Below, one piece after another: positions 9,356 to 18,294 of a stretch of 61,772 nt of DNA. A program made the translations under genes and the position numbers. Source of the stretch: Planctomycetota bacterium (GTDB lineage Bacteria; Planctomycetota; Phycisphaerae; WQYP01). The notes beneath the pieces were generated by a model, which was not told where the DNA came from, searched no databases, and saw only the letters and a list, made by a program, of their open reading frames with translations. The first letter of the stretch is position 1; every line of letters starts with the position of its first letter. The DNA lies in assembly GCA_021851715.1 (NCBI GenBank), contig JAJZCR010000015.1:1-61772 (forward strand). Direction: 5' to 3'.

Positions 9356-10489
9356 ATGATGCGTTTGATTGATCGTTATATTGTCCGCAATTTTCTGTTT
9401 AACTACCTGCTGGCTTTTACAGTGGTGGTGGGACTTTATATTCTCCTGGATCTGATTGTCAATTTTGATCAGTTTACGCACGCCCAGGCTGCGGCCCATG
9501 CCGGCAGTTGGTCGTCTTTTATGAGTTTGATGGGCGCAATATCCAGCTTTTACATGTATCGCACGCTGCTGATTTTTCAGCAGGTGTGCGGTGTTATTCC
9601 ACTGCTGGCGGCGGGTTTTACCATGTTCCGCATGACGCGCAACCGGGAGCTTACCGCCCTATTGGCCAGCGGCATTTCGCTTTATCGCGTGGCCGTGCCC
9701 ATCATCATCTGTGCTATCGGCTTTAATATGCTGGTGGTTCTGGATCAGGAAGTGCTCATGCCGAATAATATCAACAAGCTGTTGCGCACCCACAGCGAAG
9801 TGGATGCCGCCACGCTGCATCCGCAGCCAATTTACTTCATACCGGAAAGCGACAATTCTCTGGTCCTCGCTTCGCGTTACAATCCCGCAACCGAAACTTT
9901 AACCCACGTTCGAATTATCCAACGCAACAAGGCCGGACTGCCCATTTCAAGAATCATCGCCCGCCGCGCGGTATGGAAAAACAATATTGGGGAAGGGCCG
10001 CATCCCGGTGGCTGGCTTATGACCCACGTGACGCAAATCAACGATCTGAAAAGTCTGGATCCACATGAAACCCCCCAACCGGAACACCAGATGATCTACT
10101 ATACACCGCTGAATCCTCATCAACTCAAACTTATTTTCGCCAAGAAAACCGTCGACTATCTTTCCACCGCTCAAATCGACCGGCTGATGATGGACAGCCC
10201 CCCTTCCACCCGCGATGCCCTGGAAAAAATCATGTACACTCGATTCACGCAGTTGATTGTCAACTTGCTCATGCTGCTGATTGGTATACCGTTTCTGCTG
10301 ACCCGCGAACCCGCAGCACTGATCAAAAACATGCTGGCCTGCACGATGGTTACCGGCATATGCTTTATCACCACGTTTGTGCTGTTCCAACTGGCCGGCA
10401 CGGCGGTTTCGCCAATCGTGGGGGCATGGCTGCCGGTGCTGATCTTTACTCCCCTGGCCGTGGTCATGCTCGAAGGCATCAAAACCTGA
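9356..10489 (+). CDS. LptF/LptG-family permease, second copy
   Basis: Second YjgP/YjgQ family member, 377 residues, the usual size. It starts with the family signature MMRLIDRYIVRNFLFNYLLA, followed by TM1 (about 12-33), TM2 (about 60-85) and TM3 (about 100-122, VAVPIIICAIGFNMLVVLDQ). The periplasmic domain spans about 125-290, and three C-terminal TMs follow (LIVNLLMLLIGIPFLL..., MVTGICFITTFVLFQLA, VGAWLPVLIFTPLAVVML). It lies directly behind the larger paralogue; the pair probably makes the two half-permeases of one LPS-export complex, with the ATPase LptB encoded elsewhere. lepA follows 117 bp later and may belong to the same transcript. Confidence 0.88.
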   Translation: MMRLIDRYIVRNFLFNYLLAFTVVVGLYILLDLIVNFDQFTHAQAAAHAGSWSSFMSLMGAISSFYMYRTLLIFQQVCGVIPLLAAGFTMFRMTRNRELTALLASGISLYRVAVPIIICAIGFNMLVVLDQEVLMPNNINKLLRTHSEVDAATLHPQPIYFIPESDNSLVLASRYNPATETLTHVRIIQRNKAGLPISRIIARRAVWKNNIGEGPHPGGWLMTHVTQINDLKSLDPHETPQPEHQMIYYTPLNPHQLKLIFAKKTVDYLSTAQIDRLMMDSPPSTRDALEKIMYTRFTQLIVNLLMLLIGIPFLLTREPAALIKNMLACTMVTGICFITTFVLFQLAGTAVSPIVGAWLPVLIFTPLAVVMLEGIKT

Positions 10490-10606
10490 GCCTTAAGATG
10501 GCAGGCCTGGCCGCACCTGCAGACTGGTCGCCCTTTCGCTTGCGCTATTGGGCAAAATCGGTTATCATTCTTCTGGTTTTCCCGAGGCAAGGCTGTTGAA
10601 TCTTCA

Positions 10607-12394
10607 ATGAAAATACGTAACTTTTGTATCATCGCTCACATAGATCATGGTAAATCCACCCTGGCGGACCGGCTTTTGGAACGTTCCGGTGCCATCACCG
10701 AACGCGAAATGCAGGCCCAGTTTCTAGATGATATGGACCTGGAGCGTGAACGCGGCATCACCATCAAGGCCAGCGCCGTTTCGGTCCGGTATCAACTCGA
10801 TGGTGAAGATTACATGCTGAACCTGATTGATACCCCCGGCCACGTCGATTTTCACTATGAGGTGGCCAAAGCCCTGCAGGCCTGCGAAGGGGCCCTGTTG
10901 GTGGTAGATGCCACGCAAGGTGTACAGGCCCAGACGGTCGCCAATGCCTACGCCGCGATTGAAGCGGGACTGGAAATCATTCCCGTGATCAACAAAATTG
11001 ATCTGCCCAGCGCCCGGCCCGATGAAGTGGCCGAAGAAATGGAGCAGGTGCTGGGCATAGACGCTCTTTCCTGCGTGCGTATTTCCGCCAAAAGCGGCCT
11101 GGGCATCGACGATCTTTTCCGGGCTATCTGTCTCAAATTGCCCGGCCCCAAGGGCGATGCCAACCTGCCGCTGCAAGCCCTGATTTTTGACAGCAAATAT
11201 GACGAGTACCGCGGAGTCATTGTTTACGTCCGGGTCATGAGTGGCCGCATAAGCATGGGCCAGAAAATTCGCATGATGGGCCAGCAGCGCGTTTATCAAA
11301 TTACCGCAATGGGAAAATTTGCGCCCAAAACTACAGCCGTGCCCGATCTGTCCGCGGGAGAAGTCGGTTTTTTTGTGGCCAACATCAAAGCTTTAGGCGA
11401 TGTCACCATCGGTGATACGGTGACGGATGTCAACAATCCGGCTGCTGAACCCCTTGCGGGGTACCGCCCCCCCAAGCAGATGGTTTACTGCGATTTTTAC
11501 CCCGGTTCGGATACACAGTACACCCAACTGCGAGAGGCCCTGGAGCGTCTGCGTCTCAACGATTCCTCCTTCACTTTTGAGCCGGAAAATTCCGACGCCT
11601 TGGGTTTTGGCTTTCGTTGCGGATTTCTGGGATTGCTGCACATGGAAATTGTGCAGGAACGGCTGGAACGGGAACAAAAAGTGCAAGTGGTGCAAACCGC
11701 CCCTACCGTGCCTTATGAAGTGGTGCTCAACGATGATACCGTCAAAACGATTGACAGCGCCTCTGAACTGCCTGATCTGAGCAAACTTAAGGAAATTCGC
11801 GAGCCGATGATTCGAGCGAATATCATTATCCCCGGCGAAAATATCGGGGATATTTCCAAGCTCTGCCAGGATCGCCGGGGCATTTACCGCAAGACGGAAT
11901 ACATTGGACCGCAGCGCGTGATTCTCGAATATGACCTGCCGCTGGCGGAGGTTATTTTTGATTTCTTTGACCGCCTGAAAACCGCCACCCGCGGTTACGG
12001 CACCCTGGATTACAACTTCCTGGGATTCAAGGCCGATGATCTGGTACGTATGGATATTCTCGTCAACGGCCAGGCCATCGGAGCGCTAAGTTTGATTGTT
12101 CACAAATCCAAGGCTGAAAGTCGTGGTCGGGCCATTATCCGCAAGCTCAAGGCGGAAATCGGCCGTCACCTCTTCGAAGTCCCCCTGCAAGCAGCCATCG
12201 GGTCTCGGGTTATTGCCAGGGAAACCATCAGCGCCATGCGCAAAAACGTCACCGCCAAATGCTATGGCGGCGATGTGAGCCGAAAACGCAAGCTCCTGGA
12301 AAAACAGAAAGAAGGCAAAAAGCGCATGAAGCAGGTCGGACGGGTCGAAATTCCGCAGGAAGCATTCATGGCGGTACTCGAACCCGGCGAATAA
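10607..12394 (+). CDS. lepA: Elongation factor 4 (LepA), ribosome back-translocase GTPase
   Basis: Translational GTPase that acts on stalled or mistranslocated ribosomes and in initiation/assembly. The 595-residue length is canonical. G1 is AHIDHGKSTLADR, G2 region RGITIKA, G3 DTPGHVDF, G4 NKIDLP. LepA-specific domains follow, with VFCGFYP-like region seen as MVYCDFYPGSDTQY, the GFRCGFLGLLHMEIVQERLERE stretch (shortened to its core GFLGLLHMEI) and the C-terminal tail AKCYGGDVSRKRKLLEKQKE that defines the family. Start ATG follows directly after a 117-bp gap behind the Lpt pair. It converges with the GH116 gene, with only 31 bp between stops and no obvious terminator hairpin. Confidence 0.97.
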   Translation: MKIRNFCIIAHIDHGKSTLADRLLERSGAITEREMQAQFLDDMDLERERGITIKASAVSVRYQLDGEDYMLNLIDTPGHVDFHYEVAKALQACEGALLVVDATQGVQAQTVANAYAAIEAGLEIIPVINKIDLPSARPDEVAEEMEQVLGIDALSCVRISAKSGLGIDDLFRAICLKLPGPKGDANLPLQALIFDSKYDEYRGVIVYVRVMSGRISMGQKIRMMGQQRVYQITAMGKFAPKTTAVPDLSAGEVGFFVANIKALGDVTIGDTVTDVNNPAAEPLAGYRPPKQMVYCDFYPGSDTQYTQLREALERLRLNDSSFTFEPENSDALGFGFRCGFLGLLHMEIVQERLEREQKVQVVQTAPTVPYEVVLNDDTVKTIDSASELPDLSKLKEIREPMIRANIIIPGENIGDISKLCQDRRGIYRKTEYIGPQRVILEYDLPLAEVIFDFFDRLKTATRGYGTLDYNFLGFKADDLVRMDILVNGQAIGALSLIVHKSKAESRGRAIIRKLKAEIGRHLFEVPLQAAIGSRVIARETISAMRKNVTAKCYGGDVSRKRKLLEKQKEGKKRMKQVGRVEIPQEAFMAVLEPGE

Positions 12395-12425
12395 TCCAAG
12401 CGGCCTGCAAAGATAAATTTCCGGT

Positions 12426-15044
12426 TCAGCAGGAGTTCCGGCAAATATTAAGCCGCAACGGGCTGCCAGGGCCGATCAATCGCACCCGATCCAGATCGGT
12501 TTTCCCGAAATTGGCCAGTTTCACCGCTTTTATCTTCACCGTGCCTCCCAAAACGGACAGGGTTGCCTCAGCGGAGCCGCCGGATTTTTTCTTGATCACC
12601 ACGGTACCCCAGGCATATCCGGTGGACCAAAACCAGTTTGCTGATTTTTCCGCCGGCAGATTGAACACCATGTTTCCCGTTACGCCTGAATAATGAAAGC
12701 CGGTCAGGGCCAGCACAGTTCCCCATGCCGCCATGGGCCGCACGTAATGATGCCCGCATTCCGGTTCATCAAATGGAGAGCGCTTTCTGCCATCGTGCCG
12801 GGCACGGACCGTTTTCACGATTTTAACCGCCTCGCCGATGCGACCGGCATAGATGAGTTCCGTCGCTGCAGCGTATTCAAAGCCGCTCCAGACTTCATTG
12901 CAGTAGGGAAAAGGAAATTGCGGTCTTCGACCTCTGGGGTACGTACATACCAGCATTCCCCCTTCTTCATTAAGAGCATACGTGCGTAGATGATTGAAAT
13001 GGCCAAACATCGATGACTTAAAATTATATTTCATCAGCGACTGCATCGCCTTTTTAACATGCTCGGGATTGGAAAGATCTCCCAGACCCAGCACATGCGC
13101 CATCGTCTGTCCCACCAATTGATCCGCCAGACAACCCGCGCCAATCTGATGCATCGGATTGTGCAGGTCTCTCTCTCCGATATTCCACATCAGCTCCGGA
13201 TGTATCGCCGATGTATCCGCAGGCGGCACAATGTGCTGCTCATAATATTCGCCATTAAAAAGATGGGTATCCATCCAGTGCGAACCGCGAACAAAAAGAT
13301 CGTGACATTTTTGCGCGAAGGACTCTTCTCCAAGATAACGAGCCATTTCCTCCACCGCCCGCAACGCCCCCAGATACCAGAAGCCCACCTCCGGATTCGG
13401 GCCAAAATATTCCACATCCATCGTATTGTGCTGTGATCCCTCCATCACACCGTCCTGATCACCATCCCATCCATGCTTCAGCCAGCAGAATTCGATTGCT
13501 TTACGGGCGCTGGGCCAACATTTTTTCAGAAAATCATCATCCCCTGAAAGCTGCCATTCCCTGTACAGTCGCATCAAAGTGCCCATTTGGCCGTCCGCGG
13601 CGGCACCTTTCCATTCCCGGGCATTGCCAAGTATCGGCAGACCCACCCGAAAACTCATCACACCTGTATCACCCGTAGCTTGAGTAAAGTCTGTATCGCG
13701 CATCGACTTGGCCAACGGGCCGAACACAAACGGCGTCGTCTGTTCGTAGTTCCATACATGCGTGCATGATCCATGGCAACATCCGCCCAGATCATGGCAC
13801 CCCTCCCAGCCAAAAAAACGCCCATCGGCGGTGCGAAAGCAGGTCTCGGTGCGAAGCGTGCTTAAATTAAACAGAGCCGCTTCTTTTACCACCTCCGGCA
13901 AGTCACTACCGCAAAACGCCTCCACAAACTCCACCGTCTTTGCCTCTAACCGCGGCAAGTCCTGGGCGGTACGCTGCGCCACATCCCAGGCATCCGCATA
14001 TTGGGTGCAATAATAATTGCCTACCTCTTCGGAAATCAGCTTCCCCTGACCGCCGGCATCAGTGGCCGCCGGTGGCGCATCGGGCAGCTTGGCCCAGCCG
14101 CTGCGATTGGGAAAATGCCAGGCAATCATAAACGTCACGCTTTTACTGGATTTTGCGGGAATTTGCACCGGTACCGCCAGCGAAGCTCGAGGATCCTGCT
14201 GGCCATCACGTTGGCGGGTTTCAAGGCGTCCGTCACTGGAAAAATCATCCCAAAAATCGAGCAGGCTGTTGCCCCAACCCAGTTTGCCCCATGCCTCCCG
14301 GTACGTTACCTGGCCTCTGGCGGTGGTAGTCAAAGCCAGGCTGCCCCGTTGCGGAGCGGTTTTTTCCAAGCCTTCGGAATACATGTAAAGCCCCTGCACC
14401 TTGGAATCTTTTCTAAAAACATTCCGGTTTTCGCGGGCTTGAGCCTCATAACTTTCATAGCCTTCGAATTGCTTGTTGGGAGTCAGCCGGCCATCGGCTC
14501 CGATGAAATTTGGCAGCGAGCCGCAAATCGATGCCGCCACCGGTTTTGACGAACGATTTATCAGCACAAAGCGCAACACCATTACCGGAATTCCACTGGA
14601 TTGAATATCCCCGGGTATCAGCGGATTGAATGTTTCCAATCGCACGTGCAAGGGAACGGCCGGATCCGACATGCTCACTTGCGCCAACGGATAGGCGGCA
14701 TGGAACTCACACTTGCGAAATCGCGGCAGCGAGGCATTGACCGTCCAGGAGCCATGCCCTTTTCCGTCATATTGCTCCGGACCAATGATGCCCTCCAGCG
14801 CGTGCGTCACGGTTTTTCCAGAAACATCTTTGGTCCACAAAGCAAAAAAGCACCCTGCCTGCCGGCCCTGCACCAGATCAAAGCCTTTGGCCGGGCGATT
14901 GCAAATTTCCCAATCGCGCAGGTTGCCACGCCCACCAATGGAAATGGTTCCCGTTCCGATCCCCCCCACCGGCATGGCAATATGTGCCAGATGGCTTTGC
15001 GGATAAGATTTAAGTACTGGCCAGGCCAATGTTTTGGCAGTCAT
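12426..15044 (-). CDS. Glycoside hydrolase family 116 (GBA2-type beta-glucosidase/xylosidase)
   Basis: Retaining beta-glycosidase of the non-lysosomal glucosylceramidase family. The N-terminal beta domain (about 20-330) begins with PVGGIGTGTISIGGRGNLRDW, typical of GBA2_N. The C-terminal (alpha/alpha)6 barrel (DUF608) carries the expected nucleophile glutamate in CTHVWNYEQ (E434) and the acid/base aspartate in QHNTMDVEYFGPN (D543). 872 residues matches bacterial GH116. No signal peptide is visible, so a cytoplasmic enzyme is likely. The start has AAGGAGTTACCT directly upstream. It is the last gene of a GH172-GH116 pair, 28 bp downstream of the GH172 gene, suggesting both act on related oligosaccharides. 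Substrate (glucoside, xyloside or GlcNAc-side) is unknown. Confidence 0.92.
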   Translation of the reverse strand: MTAKTLAWPVLKSYPQSHLAHIAMPVGGIGTGTISIGGRGNLRDWEICNRPAKGFDLVQGRQAGCFFALWTKDVSGKTVTHALEGIIGPEQYDGKGHGSWTVNASLPRFRKCEFHAAYPLAQVSMSDPAVPLHVRLETFNPLIPGDIQSSGIPVMVLRFVLINRSSKPVAASICGSLPNFIGADGRLTPNKQFEGYESYEAQARENRNVFRKDSKVQGLYMYSEGLEKTAPQRGSLALTTTARGQVTYREAWGKLGWGNSLLDFWDDFSSDGRLETRQRDGQQDPRASLAVPVQIPAKSSKSVTFMIAWHFPNRSGWAKLPDAPPAATDAGGQGKLISEEVGNYYCTQYADAWDVAQRTAQDLPRLEAKTVEFVEAFCGSDLPEVVKEAALFNLSTLRTETCFRTADGRFFGWEGCHDLGGCCHGSCTHVWNYEQTTPFVFGPLAKSMRDTDFTQATGDTGVMSFRVGLPILGNAREWKGAAADGQMGTLMRLYREWQLSGDDDFLKKCWPSARKAIEFCWLKHGWDGDQDGVMEGSQHNTMDVEYFGPNPEVGFWYLGALRAVEEMARYLGEESFAQKCHDLFVRGSHWMDTHLFNGEYYEQHIVPPADTSAIHPELMWNIGERDLHNPMHQIGAGCLADQLVGQTMAHVLGLGDLSNPEHVKKAMQSLMKYNFKSSMFGHFNHLRTYALNEEGGMLVCTYPRGRRPQFPFPYCNEVWSGFEYAAATELIYAGRIGEAVKIVKTVRARHDGRKRSPFDEPECGHHYVRPMAAWGTVLALTGFHYSGVTGNMVFNLPAEKSANWFWSTGYAWGTVVIKKKSGGSAEATLSVLGGTVKIKAVKLANFGKTDLDRVRLIGPGSPLRLNICRNSC

Positions 15045-15072
15045 AGGTAACTCCTTATTTTTGTTGTCAAAA

Positions 15073-16158
15073 CTAATTTACTTCCAACTCATCACGTCCC
15101 GGCAACGGCGGAAAGGACGCCGTCGGCAAGGTTTGATACCAGTAAGCGACCGATGCGATATCATCCTGCAAGGGCAAATATCGCCCACCGGATCGCCACC
15201 CCAACGCCTGAATCGTCACCCGCAGGTTCTGCTCAAAACGCACCGGATCCATGATGTGCCACCGATACAGCCCGAAACGCTGCTGCGACTCATACAGACC
15301 GTTGGGCCTTAACACCTGTGAAAGTCCGGCATACGGCGTGCTGAATTCCTGATATTGCTGGGTTGCCTTATTTTCGAAATTATAGCTGCCACAGAAATAA
15401 TCCTCCGTCCCGGTGCCGCAAATGGTCGGGAACTTACCATCGCCATCCATGAAAAACTTGATCTCTCCTTCGCCCCACCATCCATTGTTATTCACCCCCC
15501 ATGCCATGTACGTGCCAACGTATTGTCCCTGGCCCGTCACACCGTCCAAAATGGTGTACACCTGCTTATAGGGCAGCGGATTGACCCTTCGGAACTGGGC
15601 GTGAAAATAGGCCGCGTCCTCCGGAACATCCGTAAGCGTATAGTTGATCTGGTAATACAGACTCATTTCCGTATCGGCGACGTTTGTCATGGTGATGCGG
15701 CACTTGCGACGAAACGGCATTTCCCAGTAGCAATTCAGCGCGCTGCCGGGGTTCACACAGATCGCCAGCGATGATAGCGGCGAAAATCGATTCCACCCAC
15801 AGGCAAAAAAGTCTCCCACCGGACATTCCACCGATGGCACAGTCTGGTCATCCCAGTAGATCCGCAAGATGGAAAATCTCCAGTGGCCTCCCGGTGTCAT
15901 CCATATCTGCTGGATAGCGCCGGAGCCATTGATTTCGGCCAGTGTGAAAGTCTGCCCGGCGGCGATTTTGATGTAGGGTGATATCTTCCAGCCCTGGCCA
16001 AGGTCGCGAGCGGCCGATGCGGCTGGACCATCCATGGACATGCCGGCTTTACCTTTTTCTCCGGTAAAATTCTCCGGACTAATCGAGCGGGTTTTGGCTC
16101 TCGAAAGCCGCGAAAGATTGCCCAAGTTCATCCCCAGACCATTGAACAATTGTGTCAT
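15073..16158 (-). CDS. DUF2961 / glycoside hydrolase family 172 protein
   Basis: GH172 enzymes are hexamer-forming jellyroll proteins known to cleave or transglycosylate difructose or D-arabinofuranosyl linkages. This 361-residue protein shows the family features: an N-terminal SPENFTGEKG region (27-36), GAIQQIWMTPGG (about 80-91), the PVGDFFACGW motif and the catalytic-region GTGTEDYFCGSYNF. No signal peptide is seen. The ATG is preceded by an AGGA about ten bases upstream. It lies 28 bp upstream of the GH116 gene and 129 bp downstream of the MDR dehydrogenase gene, all on the minus strand. Arabinofuranose or fructan-like substrates are inference from the family. Confidence 0.9.
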   Translation of the reverse strand: MTQLFNGLGMNLGNLSRLSRAKTRSISPENFTGEKGKAGMSMDGPAASAARDLGQGWKISPYIKIAAGQTFTLAEINGSGAIQQIWMTPGGHWRFSILRIYWDDQTVPSVECPVGDFFACGWNRFSPLSSLAICVNPGSALNCYWEMPFRRKCRITMTNVADTEMSLYYQINYTLTDVPEDAAYFHAQFRRVNPLPYKQVYTILDGVTGQGQYVGTYMAWGVNNNGWWGEGEIKFFMDGDGKFPTICGTGTEDYFCGSYNFENKATQQYQEFSTPYAGLSQVLRPNGLYESQQRFGLYRWHIMDPVRFEQNLRVTIQALGWRSGGRYLPLQDDIASVAYWYQTLPTASFPPLPGRDELEVN

Positions 16159-16287
16159 GTTATGTTATGTCCTATCTCAAAAAACTACATCATAATGATG
16201 GCGAAATCACGAAAAATCTACCGGATCCCCACCGACTCTGACGGTATTATTATTGTTTCGCTTGCACGCCCCCGCAGGAGTCCGCCA

Positions 16288-17361
16288 TCAGGCCTGCGGT
16301 GCACCGCTCCAATCGAAAATCGCCGAAAATCGCGTTCGCTCACGCAGGCTTGCATACGCCTCAGCAGCTTGCCTGTAAGGTGCAATCAGATCCATGAAGT
16401 GCGCCGGATTAATACGCTTTGTCCGTATAGCCTCCACGGCTGCCTGCCGGTCTTCCACGCCACGGTCGAAAGGGCTGATAATAATGGCAGCCTCGCCCGG
16501 TATGAAACCAAACGGGTTCATCGTGATCTGATCAATGTAATTGGCCTGCATGACAACTCGCGGCCAGTCCCCATGGTAGAAGTGGATCGGCTCCTTCACA
16601 TATTGTGTGCCGTATGCTTGGGGTTTTCGCCGAACCATTTTATAGGCAAGTTCCACGCCGGAAATAACCCCGGATGCTTCCACGACAATATCCGCACCAC
16701 TGTTGCAAAATACGCCCACCCGTTCGGCGACATGCGGGTCGCGGGCGGAAAACGCGGCAGCGACTCCAAAACCTAAGGCCCGTTCCAAACGAGCTTCTTC
16801 TAAGTCAACCACACAGACACGGCAACCGCGGCTGGCAAGCCAGGCAGCCGAAAAAGCTCCGATCATTCCCTGTCCAATGACCACGGCTGTTTCTCCCGGA
16901 ACAGGGTGGGCAGCTTCTACGCCGCGCAGGCTGATCGCGGCTACTTCCGCGATGGCGTAATCTCTTGGTTCCGCGCCTTTCGGCAGCAATACGGGACGAT
17001 CTTCACCAGTCGTGCGATAGAGGTGCATGGATGCCTGCCCACCCCATTGCGACTTAATGCCGGCAATTGCTTTCGGATTGCGCCCCGTAATCCAATCGCC
17101 CACTTGCCAGCCCTTCACCTCCACCCCCACTTCCACTACCTGTCCAACCACGCAATACCCCGGAATCATGGGGTAATGGCCCTCCGCACCATAATGGCCG
17201 CTCAAAACGCGCAGTTCCGTTCCCGGTGACACCATGGTGTATGCTGTTTTAACAACAATCTCATCCGCACCGCAGGTGCCAAGGTCAAATTGTCTGTGAG
17301 CTATCGAGTCTTTTGCCTGAAAAACAATGGCTTCACACAAATTTTTCACCGGAGTTTCCAA
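16288..17361 (-). CDS. Zinc-type medium-chain dehydrogenase (MDR family)
   Basis: Oxidoreductase of the medium-chain dehydrogenase/reductase superfamily, 357 residues. The GroES-like N-terminal part has the YTMVSPGTELRVLSG and IPGYCVVGQVVEVG motifs; the cofactor domain has GQGMIGAFSAAWLASRG (Rossmann G-x-G-x-x-G) followed by an acidic VVDLEEARL, which favours NAD(H). The standard zinc motif GHE is replaced by the GYC of PGYCVVG, so the catalytic zinc site is atypical, as in BchC-like and some sugar-dehydrogenase relatives. As the first gene before the GH172/GH116 pair it may oxidise a released sugar or sugar alcohol. Its leader is the 442-bp non-coding stretch upstream. Confidence 0.75.
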   Translation of the reverse strand: METPVKNLCEAIVFQAKDSIAHRQFDLGTCGADEIVVKTAYTMVSPGTELRVLSGHYGAEGHYPMIPGYCVVGQVVEVGVEVKGWQVGDWITGRNPKAIAGIKSQWGGQASMHLYRTTGEDRPVLLPKGAEPRDYAIAEVAAISLRGVEAAHPVPGETAVVIGQGMIGAFSAAWLASRGCRVCVVDLEEARLERALGFGVAAAFSARDPHVAERVGVFCNSGADIVVEASGVISGVELAYKMVRRKPQAYGTQYVKEPIHFYHGDWPRVVMQANYIDQITMNPFGFIPGEAAIIISPFDRGVEDRQAAVEAIRTKRINPAHFMDLIAPYRQAAEAYASLRERTRFSAIFDWSGAPQA

Positions 17362-17803
17362 TCATTGAACCCATCTTCCAAACCATATCCTACGGGCAAT
17401 AATCATCTTCATCAAACAGTGCACCACTCCCCCAAAACCAGCCTCTATTTTGTGGATTCCCCGGCGCTGACTTTTGAGAACACCGCGGCCACCGATTCCA
17501 ATTTGTTTGGCCCGGGCGATAACAGAGGTGCCATACGAGCAGATCGGACCGCTGTTGATGGAACTCGCTGGGCAAAAAATGTCCGGACCGGACAACTCAT
17601 CAGAGGCGTCGGGCGGTGGATGTCGCCCACCTCCGATTATCAGCCCGTCGGCAGGGTGTGCCTGGCATTCCGGTTGAGATCACGCTGCCGGACTTGACTT
17701 TGTGTTGCTGGGCAGGGCAGATTAAAATAACGGGCTTTGAGGCCGATTGCAGGTCTAACTGGCGACACGGCTGCGGCCGGCAGCACGAAGCGAAGGAAAT
17801 CCC
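17362..17803. other. Non-coding divergent intergenic region with two inverted repeats
   Basis: No open frame here has coding character. The region lies between the minus-strand MDR gene and the plus-strand zinc-ribbon gene, so it should hold two outward promoters. Two dyads stand out: TGTCCGG-A-CCGGACA at 17580-17594, a palindrome with a single central base that looks like an operator, and GGGCG/CGCCC around 17611-17628. I could not pick convincing -35/-10 pairs. Confidence 0.4.
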
Positions 17804-18232
17804 ATGTCGCAATGTGGCTATTGTGGCGTGCCCATCGGTGGTGGAGGATTTGCTTCCACCACGCCGGGAATTTGCACGGGCTGCGGAGCCCCGCTTCCGG
17901 TGGTTCCACAGACCTTTCCCATGGCCGGAACCCCAGTCTGGCAGATGGCCCCAGTGTTGCCAGCAAAAGCCAGCGGACCGGCCGGGATAATCGGGTTCGT
18001 GCTGTTCATATTGGGGGCCATGGTGATTTTATTTATTTTTTTGATAGCGACGCACAGTATCTCCAGCCCTTTGGGCCCGGTCGAAACACGTACGCCCTCC
18101 GGCTGGCAATTCCGCTACGCCAATGGAAACACGCTGGATATCGGCAACCCTAACCTGACCGCATCTCAGGCTGCCAAGATGGCTCAGTTCATCCAACAGT
18201 CTGATCAAAATAGCGTGCCCCATCGGCCTTAA
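17804..18232 (+). CDS. Small zinc-ribbon, single-pass membrane protein of unknown function
   Basis: 142 residues. The N-terminus carries two CxxC pairs (CGYC at 4-7 and CTGC at 25-28) that form a likely zinc ribbon. A proline-rich linker follows, then one strong transmembrane segment (about 60-84, IIGFVLFILGAMVILFIFLI), and a soluble C-terminal tail of about 55 residues. AAGGAAATCCC sits directly before the ATG, a good ribosome binding site. It converges with aroDE, 62 bp apart. Such zinc-ribbon plus one-TM proteins are common in planctomycete genomes and mostly unassigned; I cannot give a function. Confidence 0.65.
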   Translation: MSQCGYCGVPIGGGGFASTTPGICTGCGAPLPVVPQTFPMAGTPVWQMAPVLPAKASGPAGIIGFVLFILGAMVILFIFLIATHSISSPLGPVETRTPSGWQFRYANGNTLDIGNPNLTASQAAKMAQFIQQSDQNSVPHRP

Positions 18233-18294
18233 TGAAAAGGGGTATGCATGCCACGCACGCATAGGCCTCGCTCAAAAATAACTTGGCCATGGCT

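Noticed and set aside
12395..12425. Terminator between lepA and the GH116 gene
   Set aside because: No stem-loop with a T-run in the 31-bp gap.
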